Positions 1-6,382 of a DNA stretch of 12,918 nucleotides are shown in pieces (within the stretch, counting starts at the first letter, position 1; each line of letters begins with the position of its first letter). Source of the DNA: Actinomortierella ambigua (Eukaryota; Mortierellomycota; Mortierellomycetes; Mortierellales; Mortierellaceae); contig JAAAJB010000785.1 of NCBI GenBank assembly GCA_016098155.1, forward strand, positions 1-12,918, in the 5' to 3' direction. The translations under genes and the position numbers were made by a program. A model generated the notes under the pieces. The model was given only the letters and a program-made list of their open reading frames with translations, was not told the DNA's origin and searched no databases.

Positions 1-49
1 AGAGAGATGGAGAGATAGATAAAGCAGATAAGTTGAGTTGGCAACTCAC

Positions 50-349
50 AGGATATTGTCTGCTTTTATCGCAGTCTGAGATAATACCGCCAGAACAAGT
101 GTCGGGCCAGAGTCCGTGCAGGGTGAATTCGTTCTGAGGGCCATGGCGAGTGAGCCACTGCTGTACCAACAGTAGCATGCCATTCTTGGGCAAGCAACAA
201 CCATCGACATTTTTCGACTCGGGCGAACAGGATTGGACGTTGAGTGGGCAGGTGAGCGCCTCGAGGTTGTAGGTTTTGTCTCCTCTGATGGAGAGTACCC
301 TGGAGGTTATTGCCAGAAAGGCAGCTATCCGCCACGTTAAGAGGATCAT
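50..349 (-). CDS. Ribonuclease T2 paralog, exon 1 only (gene continues past the left edge)
   Basis: This is exon 1 of a secreted T2-family ribonuclease, an enzyme that cleaves RNA through a 2',3'-cyclic phosphate. Reading starts at the ATG at 349-347 and runs 100 codons to a GTGAGT donor at 49-44, phase 0. Residues 1-20 form a signal peptide. The first catalytic motif (FTLHGLWP, His78) is intact and is preceded by the family's paired-Cys stretch (GCCLP). The frame aligns over its whole length with exon 1 of the complete RNase T2 at 7681-7385, which has 99 codons and a donor in the same place and phase, so the two are clearly paralogs. The catalytic-site-II exon lies beyond position 1, so I cannot say whether the gene is functional. 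Unlike its paralog it lacks a Lys-Arg propeptide cleavage site before the mature domain. The exon has no internal stop. Confidence 0.88.
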
Positions 350-440
350 TGATGCTATTAAAAAAACGTGCACGAGCGATGCACATGCAAGCTTGGCGTG
401 GAAGGGTATGTACAGCAGTCGGATGAAAGAGAAAGGAGTC

Positions 441-647
441 TCATTCGAGACACCAACAAAAAAAAAATTGATCCCGTGACTTTGCGTCATCGATCCGTTT
501 TTTCGTCAAAGCATGCAGGGCCTTCGCTCCAACGGTCGGTTGACCAAAGGTTATGTCGTTCCCCCCCCCCCCATCCTGGACACGTGGAACCACAGCGTAG
601 AGAAAGTATGTCGATAGGAGCATTAGGGTAGCAAAACCACAAACCAT
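441..647 (-). CDS. Hypothetical small protein with N-terminal hydrophobic segment
   Basis: An open frame of 68 codons starts at ATG 647 and ends in TGA at 441. Residues 1-20 are hydrophobic and could be a signal anchor. A 12-G run (561-572 on the plus strand, all C) encodes four glycines. The following segment is mixed and charged ([18 protein letters not shown]). The first two thirds favour pyrimidine-ending codons, as the confident genes here do. I recognise no family. It lies about 90 bp upstream of the RNase T2 exon on the same strand, so it could equally be promoter DNA that happens to be open. Confidence 0.18.
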   Translation of the reverse strand: MVCGFATLMLLSTYFLYAVVPRVQDGGGGNDITFGQPTVGAKALHALTKKRIDDAKSRDQFFFCWCLE

Positions 648-698
648 CGCGACAACTCCTTACAAATAGCACTATAGTTTGTGTTGGTGGTACGCATT

Positions 699-1081
699 CT
701 ATGCCGTTGGTTGGCGAGAAAATTGAATTGGGCCGGCAAGAAATATGTTATTGTCGCGAAGTACGGACATCTTCACCGCCTCATGCGCGTCATGAATGAC
801 GATGAACCCCCCCCCCCCTGTTCCCCATAGCTCCATTGGTAACGACCATGGATGACCCTTTTCCTCCCGAGATGGTAGCAGAACTGGAAGACGAAGAAGT
901 AAATTATGCCTTTGGTCACTCGACGCAGCGCCCTGACGCTGGAGACACTGGCGATAACAACGAGAAGACGGCGACCTGAACCCACGCTAGTGAGCAAAAG
1001 GAAAAGACGAGCAGACAAGCACTCGGTAGTCTTGCCGCCACCTCTGAATCTGTCATCTACAAAGCAAGGTGTACTCCGCAA
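699..1081 (-). pseudogene. Possible gene or pseudogene broken at a 12-base G run
   Basis: A minus-strand frame from ATG 1081 encodes about 95 residues with a hydrophobic middle (LLVVIASVSS) and an aromatic stretch (IIYFFVFQFCYHL), using mostly pyrimidine-ending codons. At the 12-G run (C at 807-818 on the plus strand) that codon signal moves to another frame, which continues as FIVIHDAHEAVKMSVL and reaches TAG at 701-699. The simplest reading is one gene interrupted by a length change in the homopolymer, either real or a sequencing error. Without the shift the first frame ends at 773. No family is recognised. Overlapping frames on both strands also look partly protein-like, so confidence is low. 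Confidence 0.22.
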
Positions 1082-1452
1082 AGAGGCGGAGCAATGACAT
1101 GGATTGCGAGGCGAGTTATTCAGGAATTGTTGACTACTATCTTCGATTCAGCGGGGGAAGGGGCGACCACCTTTCCGAGTGGAGATCCCCCAGCGGTCCA
1201 CCCTGTCTGTCATTGGCGTAATTCGAATGTTCTTAGAAACACCTACAAATAGATACAAAACAGGGGGAAAGAATGCAAACTAGCCCTCTGTAAACTGCTT
1301 TGTGTCACTGAAAATGAGCCCACAGCAAACGGGCAAATTTGCCCATTCATTCCCCCACGGTACAACGATGGCAGAAAACGCAAGGATGTTTAAAAGCCCT
1401 ACCGGCGCTGAAGATGGGCGCGTGCGCAGGTGGCAAAAGCGTACTGTTCTAC
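1082..1452. other. Intergenic stretch with a 14-bp palindrome
   Basis: I see no convincing gene here. A perfect 14-bp palindrome, GGGCAAATTTGCCC, lies at 1331-1344. The rest is unremarkable mixed sequence. Confidence 0.4.
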
Positions 1453-2073
1453 CTATTTGACATGACTGTTGCCTTGTGCAGGGTAAGGAAGGAGGACGAG
1501 GTATGAGGTACGGGCGTGGAGAAGATGGGGCACGAAATGGGAAAGAGGGGGCAAAACCTAGCTTCAAATTAAGAATGGCGGGCGAAGGGAGCTTACTTGG
1601 CGAGGGCCATATACTTTCGGAGGATATCTCGACGCCCAGCAGGTCAAAGGCCGTGTCTTTTTCTCCACGGAGCTTTCCTTTGTACGCCTTCCCCCCCCCT
1701 GGTTACCCTTGCGTAAGTTGCAAGGAAAAATGTTGTCTGCCAAAAGTTGTGTACTGTTTGGTGTGTGCTCTGTTGTTGTACTTTTCATCTCAATGAGCAG
1801 CTTTGCCAATAGAATCACCCTCCCTCATTCCCACGACATGCAGAGACACTACAAACAACAAAAAGACGTACCAAAACCTCGCCAAAGTGCCCGTGAGCAT
1901 ATCATGCATTCAATCAAGGGTACTTCACAATTTGTTGTCGACTTGTGCTCTCCCAAAGAGAAATGCTGTGTTTTCCTCGTAGCAAAGAGAAGAGTATTGG
2001 ACAGCCCAGCCCACAAACATACACACACACACACACACACACTCTCTCTCTCTCTCTCGACAGAAAAAAACAT
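1453..2073 (-). CDS. Tentative multi-exon hypothetical gene, 3' portion
   Basis: Three minus-strand pieces can be joined in phase. An upstream exon, start uncertain and somewhere at or below 2073, ends at a GTACGT donor (1871-1866). A 102-nt exon at 1698-1597 follows a CCAG acceptor and ends at a GTAAGC donor. A 20-nt terminal exon at 1472-1453 follows a pyrimidine-rich tract and ACAAG and ends in TAG. The middle exon reads KAYKGKLRGEKDTAFDLLG and onward, then ends in ESIWPSP. The support is the splice sites and matching phases, not homology. The 5' end would run into CA/CT microsatellites, and the middle exon starts inside a nine-G run, so the model may be wrong. No family is recognised. Confidence 0.2.
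2021..2058. repeat. Compound (AC)n(TC)n microsatellite
   Basis: About eleven AC units run directly into about eight TC units. The apparent reading frames through it, with Cys-Val and Thr-His repeats, are repeat artefacts. Confidence 0.95.
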
Positions 2074-2170
2074 GTATTACTTACGGTCCCCAGATATCTC
2101 TTTTTTACACTATCTTCACAAAGTTCCTTTTTGTTTATCCACGGAATACACAGCGTTTATTTTAGTTGCT

Positions 2171-2240
2171 TGTCTGTGTGTGTGTGCGGTGTGTGTGTTT
2201 GTTGTGTGTGCGGTGTGTGTTTGTTGTGTGTGCTTGCAAT
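2171..2240. repeat. GT-rich repeat, near-duplicate units of about 23 bp
   Basis: A GT-rich block contains a unit of the form GTGTGTGCGGTGTGTG plus TTTGTT, present about twice with a 2-bp length difference. It is complementary in character to the AC tract about 130 bp to its left. It ends just before the stop codon of the membrane-protein gene at 2254. Confidence 0.85.
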
Positions 2241-2253
2241 GCGCTCTTCTGGT

Positions 2254-3526
2254 TCATCGTCGAGTCACAATGATCTCTGCAAGCGCAAGCACCGTCCCGG
2301 TACCGGACATGGCCAGACTGACCGTCGCTGGCACATAGCGGAACGCCTCACCCAACCATTGGCAGAACTCTTGTACCGAGAGATACGGAAGATGATGATG
2401 ACCATGATGGTGAATGTGATGGTGAAGTTGGTGACTGATGTGTCCATGTCCTCCCTCTGGAGTAACAGCAGGGAAATGATGCATCAACAGATAGGTCAGG
2501 GCAAACCTAAAGACAAAAAACGAGAGACCCGAGGTGGTGCGATTGGACAGCAGACCCGTCAGTCGTGCCTGGTGTTGTTGTTGTTGCTGCTGGACGTCAT
2601 GATCTTCCTTTTCATGCTTGCGATGTTGGCGCGCTGCTACACGGTCGACGTTGAAGATCAGGCTGAGGAGTGTTGGTGCGAGGAAGAGCGCAGAGTTGTA
2701 CGCGAAGAACGGGCGGAGAAAGTCGTTCCAATTGGTGAGCCATGACAGACGACCGGCCAGTGTGTCGCCGTTCTGTTGAAAAAAAAAAAAAGTGATAATG
2801 AAGAGGGTGGGGGCGGGGGTGAGAAACAGTACAGACATAACGACAAACTATAAAAACTGGCCCGTGACTTTACCGAGTGCTTTTGCGCCTGAGAGGAGGC
2901 TGTCACCAAGAGTGTCGCCAACTCGACCAAGGATGTAACCCAGACCCAACCATTGCTGCACGAAGCAATCTATTAATCACCCAATCGTTCAAGAGAAGGA
3001 AGGAAAAAGAGGGCTAAAGAGTTAACAATTGCGCCAAACGTACCAACAGTGTCAGCCGCCCCATGTATGGTGGTGCTTCCTTCCACCAGAACAAAAAAGT
3101 CAAAAGACAGACCTCCTGGGCGGACTTGCGGCATCGTGTAAAGCAGGCGGAAACGCGGCACTCGGTGGCACAATTCGTCCAGTGGTGCTTCAACTCGGAC
3201 CAAGTGCGTGCCAAGAATCCTTCATCTTCGTCATCTCCACCACCGTGGCTCTGGCGACCACGACGATACTTCTTTTGCGTATGTCTGTCAAGATCATCAC
3301 TGCCACCACTGCCCCTGGTCGTCTCTTCACGGCTACCCTTTCGGCTGCCAGCAGAGGCACTGCTCTGGCCGGCTCTTCGAGAATAGGGCGCATGGTATAC
3401 GGTCTCGGCGCTGTTTACCGGTGTCGGGCGAAGGGACCCTTGACCGTCATCCATCCTCTCTAGAGCGTTGAGCTTCCCGCGGTTAGGGGAGGGGTCATCG
3501 CTGCTATCTGAATCTGGTTCGACCAT
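2254..3526 (-). CDS. Hypothetical multi-span membrane protein with polyQ and His-rich tracts (three exons)
   Basis: Proposed exons are 3526-3044, 2969-2874 and 2772-2254, with introns of 74 nt (GTACGT...ATAG) and 101 nt (GTAAAG...ACAG). The phases agree and give 365 residues. The N-terminal 110 residues are disordered and rich in Ser, Asp, Gly and Arg. Exon 3 carries a membrane segment near 214-233, a Gln run at 254-261, a second segment near 276-292, a His-rich loop at 302-320 with more than ten histidines, and a third hydrophobic segment near 341-361. The His cluster could bind metal, but no transporter motif is visible. The frame is odd: between about 3105 and 2874 codon usage favours a different frame (reading FFVLVEGSTT, then QWLGLGYILGRVGDTLGDS) than the one that joins exons 1 and 3. 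Family unknown. It is divergent from the transposase-like gene at 3831. Confidence 0.6.
2391..2440. repeat. GATGATG/GGTGAT-type tract encoding poly-His
   Basis: An imperfect trinucleotide-rich tract (GATGATGATGACCATGATGGTG). On the minus strand it encodes the His-rich loop of the membrane protein, so it is a coding repeat. A second coding repeat, GTTGTTGTTGTTGCTGCTG at about 2573-2591, encodes its polyglutamine run. Confidence 0.7.
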
Positions 3527-3830
3527 AAGGAGGGGGGGTGTAACGAGGAAAAGGGAAATGTATGAAGATCGATCAGAGAAGTGGAAAAGACGAAAAGAGG
3601 GAGTAAGAGAGAACGAGGGGAGGAAAGGCAAAGTTGATTGTGTCGTCCTGCATGACTTTTTGCCCCCTTCCTTCGTGGACGTCCGCTCGAGCGGCGCACA
3701 GCAGATAGAGAGTGTGGCTTGGAATTTTGTCGTACATAATTTTGAGCCAGGATAAAAAAAAACAGACCTCCATCCATGGCTGCGTCGTCGCCTTCTTTTA
3801 GCGCATCGACGTTTCCTCTTCGAGACATAC
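3527..3830. promoter_or_regulatory. Divergent intergenic region with 12-bp palindrome CCGCTCGAGCGG
   Basis: This 304-bp stretch separates the membrane-protein start (minus, 3526) from the transposase-like start (plus, 3831) and so should hold both promoters. It is purine-rich on the plus strand at 3531-3625. A perfect palindrome lies at 3683-3694; its CCG-N6-CGG arrangement has the everted triplets bound by some fungal Zn2Cys6 regulators, which is only a suggestion. An ATG at 3776 opens a 24-codon frame that ends at 3850 and overlaps the downstream start in another frame. No canonical TATA box is evident. Confidence 0.45.
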
Positions 3831-4901
3831 ATGGACCTGGAGGAGTGTGATGCCAAACACCTCGCTCGGGTGGCGCGATCTCGTGGGCCTCGTATACGGG
3901 GCGCAAGCTTCTTCCTTTACAACTGGACGGACGAGGACGCCGAACGTAAAACTCGCTTCACCAAAGAAGAGCTTCTTCAACTGAAGGCCGCTCTGAACCT
4001 GCCAGATCTTCTGAAGACCGAGAACAATGATCAGTTCTCTGGCGTCGAAGGCTTGTGTCTCTTGCTTTGCCGACTTGCGTTCCCACAACGATACGAGGAT
4101 CTCGTGCGAATCTTTCGTCGTGACCGTAGTGCGATTGGTAGGATCCTTGGCACAATGATAGATTGGATATACACACACTGGAAGCGCCTGTTGGAGTGGG
4201 ACCCTGAGCGGCTGACCCGCGAGCGGCTGGTAATGTTCGCACGGGCTATTGGTGCCAGCACAGGGGACGAACAGGGCGATGTATTCGGATTCGTAGGTGG
4301 AACATCGATCGAGGTGTGCACGACAGAGAGCGACGGCGGTTGCAAATTTGGAAGCAAGGACCAGAGTTGCTGCCTTCGATACAACCTTGTCGTCTTGCCC
4401 GACGGTACTGTGCCTCATGTTAGCGAGCCGGCTGCAGGAAGGTGCAGCGAATCGGCCATCCTTGCCCTGTCCTGTCTCCCGGCAAAACTGGACGAGTACG
4501 CCTGGCATTCCGACGGCCGCCCACTCAAGCTTTTCAATGACAATGCCCATGCTGCTGGCGTTCATATCGAAAGGGCTCCGCAACGACCTGCCGGCGTCCC
4601 TCCGTGGATAAACAATCATGACGAACCCTCGAATGATTGTATCGAGATGGAGCAAGTCATCGGAGATGTCAATCAGTTTCTCGGTAGCAGCACATGGTAC
4701 GGGCATAACCAGGCACTGAATGACAAAGTTGGTCAAATATTCCGTCTCGGCATTCTATTCTCCAATTGCCTCACATGCCTTCGCGGCCAGAACCATGTAA
4801 GTGAGGAGTTTAGTCATCTATACGATGACCTTCCCCTCATTGCTCCCCCCACAATCCAAGAATATCTCAATCAGAACTTATTCGATGGTCAGTTAATCTG
4901 A
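3831..4901 (+). CDS. PIF/Harbinger-family transposase-like protein, catalytic core degenerate
   Basis: A single-exon protein of 356 residues, a normal length for Harbinger transposases (DDE_Tnp_4 / HARBI1-like nucleases). Residues 43-65 (RFTKEELLQLKAALNLPD) and 69-112 give the family's N-terminal helical region. The core follows: the FGFVGGT block at 152-158, PDG at 190-192, EP..GR near 199-204, FNDNAH at 235-240, the block around Glu274 followed by FLGSS, then SNCLTCLRGQ and PPTIQEYL near the end. Active family members have Asp-Gly-Thr at the first block; here residue 156 is Gly (codon GGT, 4296-4298). The usual His-Asp after GR is Ser-Glu (206-207). Asp237 and Glu274 appear retained. An intact frame with a disabled active site suggests domestication or very recent decay. 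It starts at the first in-frame ATG; the frame is open upstream to 3756 but has no earlier ATG. AATAAA follows the stop directly at 4902-4907. Confidence 0.85.
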   Translation: MDLEECDAKHLARVARSRGPRIRGASFFLYNWTDEDAERKTRFTKEELLQLKAALNLPDLLKTENNDQFSGVEGLCLLLCRLAFPQRYEDLVRIFRRDRSAIGRILGTMIDWIYTHWKRLLEWDPERLTRERLVMFARAIGASTGDEQGDVFGFVGGTSIEVCTTESDGGCKFGSKDQSCCLRYNLVVLPDGTVPHVSEPAAGRCSESAILALSCLPAKLDEYAWHSDGRPLKLFNDNAHAAGVHIERAPQRPAGVPPWINNHDEPSNDCIEMEQVIGDVNQFLGSSTWYGHNQALNDKVGQIFRLGILFSNCLTCLRGQNHVSEEFSHLYDDLPLIAPPTIQEYLNQNLFDGQLI

Positions 4902-4960
4902 AATAAAAAAAAAGTGATTGCAGATGATACAGAATAGCGAAAACCATATTACAACAGGAA
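4902..4960. terminator. Compact convergent 3' region between transposase-like and Myb-like genes
   Basis: Only 59 bp separate the two converging stop codons. On the plus strand AATAAA (4902-4907) begins immediately after the TGA and is followed by an A run. No AATAAA is visible on the minus strand within this interval. Transcripts of the two genes very probably overlap at their 3' ends. Confidence 0.5.
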
Positions 4961-6094
4961 CTACTTGACTATATGTGCCAGCAACTGTACAATCATGTTC
5001 TGGGTGGTTTTCAACTCAGCAATAGCCTCAAAAATAACGGCGCGGTCCTCCATTCTCTGCATCATGACCTTGCGATGCTCGGCTGCTGACTTTGCCAATT
5101 CCGCGCTGGCCAACTGCTGAGCTGAAACGTGGCTCTCAATAGTCATGCTCAGGCGCAACACAGCCTCTTGAAGCAAGCGAGAATCCTCCTTCGCGTCTGC
5201 CACCTCGGCCTGAAAGTCAACAAACCTGTCCATGATCATATCTCTAGCGCCTGACAGAGGCAACGCACGAATGGAGCGAGTGGGGCTGAAAGATGGCGAC
5301 TGCGACGATCCAGAATCGGACTGTGAGGACCATTGTGGCAGTGGTGGTGAAGCACATGGCTCTTCCGGGACAGAAGATGACTCGCCTGCTACGGTGTCCA
5401 TCGATGCAGCAGCAAGAGGAACGCCGCGATGGAAGTGGTTTCGTCTCTTCTCCTCTTCCTCATGCCTCTTTGCCGCCTTGGCCGCTTTGGTCGAGTTCTC
5501 CCTCTCAACAAGTGCCTCGACTCTCATCATGAAGGCAGAGAGGCCATACTGTATTGCCCCGGCCACAGGTCGTCGTGATCGTGCAACAGCGAGCTTATCC
5601 TTCAGGTACTTCCAGCGCATCCTCAACTTGATGACATTGCAGCTAGCGAAATAATCAGCCTTGTATGGCTCTCCATTTCGAAAGAGCCTCTCGCTGTCGG
5701 TCCTACACTGCAATGCAACAAGCTGCCAGCGCGAGCGCCTTTTGTCACGCTCAGTTACCGAAAGTGGGTCATGCTTCTCCAACGCATCGATGAGAAAGTC
5801 ATCAGTGTCTTCAGAAGCGTAAACCTTGACAGTGTCACCGGCAATAGAAGCAGACAAAACAGGAGCAGACGCAGGCCCATCGTCAAGTGTTAAAGGGGCA
5901 GTCGCAACCCCGCTGTCAGGTGTGATTTGTGCTGCTTGTTGTTGCGACTGGTGTATCGCATATCGAGGTTGGAAGTCCTCCTCCTCAGTCTCGTCGTGGT
6001 CTTCGACATTGGGAGAAACTTCATCTCCCTCCTTCAAAGATGAGGGTTCTTCGCGACATGTTGCAATTGCAGTGCATTTCATATTTTCCGCCAT
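4961..6094 (-). CDS. Myb/trihelix-like DNA-binding protein of the Harbinger type, with C-terminal coiled coil
   Basis: An intronless protein of 377 residues. Harbinger transposons usually encode, beside the nuclease, a Myb/SANT-like protein that binds the element ends and carries the nuclease into the nucleus; position and architecture fit that role here. Residues 1-90 are acidic and Gln/Ser-rich. Residues 94-175 form a helical basic region (DFLIDALEKHDPL, then RRSRWQLVALQC, then KLRMRWKYLKDKLAVARSRR) resembling a trihelix/Myb-like fold with the first Trp replaced. Residues 195-222 are highly charged. A Ser/Pro-rich linker at 225-290 leads to a long amphipathic helix at about 295-377, likely for oligomerisation. 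The start is strong: GCCACCATGG surrounds the ATG at 6094. It converges on the transposase-like gene. Similarity to any particular family member was judged by eye only. Confidence 0.7.
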   Translation of the reverse strand: MAENMKCTAIATCREEPSSLKEGDEVSPNVEDHDETEEEDFQPRYAIHQSQQQAAQITPDSGVATAPLTLDDGPASAPVLSASIAGDTVKVYASEDTDDFLIDALEKHDPLSVTERDKRRSRWQLVALQCRTDSERLFRNGEPYKADYFASCNVIKLRMRWKYLKDKLAVARSRRPVAGAIQYGLSAFMMRVEALVERENSTKAAKAAKRHEEEEKRRNHFHRGVPLAAASMDTVAGESSSVPEEPCASPPLPQWSSQSDSGSSQSPSFSPTRSIRALPLSGARDMIMDRFVDFQAEVADAKEDSRLLQEAVLRLSMTIESHVSAQQLASAELAKSAAEHRKVMMQRMEDRAVIFEAIAELKTTQNMIVQLLAHIVK

Positions 6095-6382
6095 GGTGGC
6101 TTAGATCTCCACCTTTTTTTTTTGCATGAATCTGACCCGCGGGGCGGGCGAGCCTAATTTTGATATCTCTCATTTGTTTTGACAGTTCCAAAGTCATCAT
6201 TTGTTGACCGGCCCCTTCCCGCCAACAATAAATTAAAGCGTCAGATCACATAATCAATAAAGTCTTCCACTCCTCGGAAACAAGGGACATCGGGCCATTT
6301 CTCAGTAAGAAAATATAAAGTGCTCAACACTTTTATAATTTTTCTTGTCTAAACAAACCAATATTGTAATTTAAATAATCTC
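6095..6382. promoter_or_regulatory. Promoter side of the Myb-like gene and 3' flank of RNase T2
   Basis: This 288-bp gap contains a ten-T run (6114-6123), a GC-rich block with the palindrome CCCGCGGG (6136-6143) extending to GGGCGGGCGAGCC, and an AT-rich segment with TTAATTT and AATAAA-like strings. A small hairpin (AAAGTG/CACTTT, loop CTCAA) lies near 6317-6333, about 50 nt past the RNase T2 stop on the minus strand. If the transposase/Myb pair is or was a transposon, its right end should be here. I could not match this stretch to an inverted copy on the left side. Confidence 0.35.

Noticed and set aside
66..386. A 106-codon minus-strand frame over the left-edge RNase T2 exon
   Set aside because: It is out of frame with the RNase T2 coding sequence, which shows the HGLWP motif and matches the complete paralog.
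1709..2745. Long plus-strand frames through the CA/CT and GT repeats
   Set aside because: They are dominated by microsatellite-encoded Cys, Val, Thr, His and Ser repeats and partly antisense to the better supported membrane-protein gene.
3029..3471. Plus-strand frames of 87 to 144 codons
   Set aside because: They lie antisense to exon 1 of the minus-strand membrane-protein gene and show no domain.
3798..4736. A 312-codon minus-strand frame
   Set aside because: It is the antisense shadow of the transposase-like gene, whose plus-strand frame has recognisable family blocks.
3740..6120. Terminal inverted repeats bounding the transposase/Myb pair
   Set aside because: Only A/T runs and short shared strings such as TAATTTTGA (in direct orientation) were found near both ends; these are too weak to call inverted repeats.
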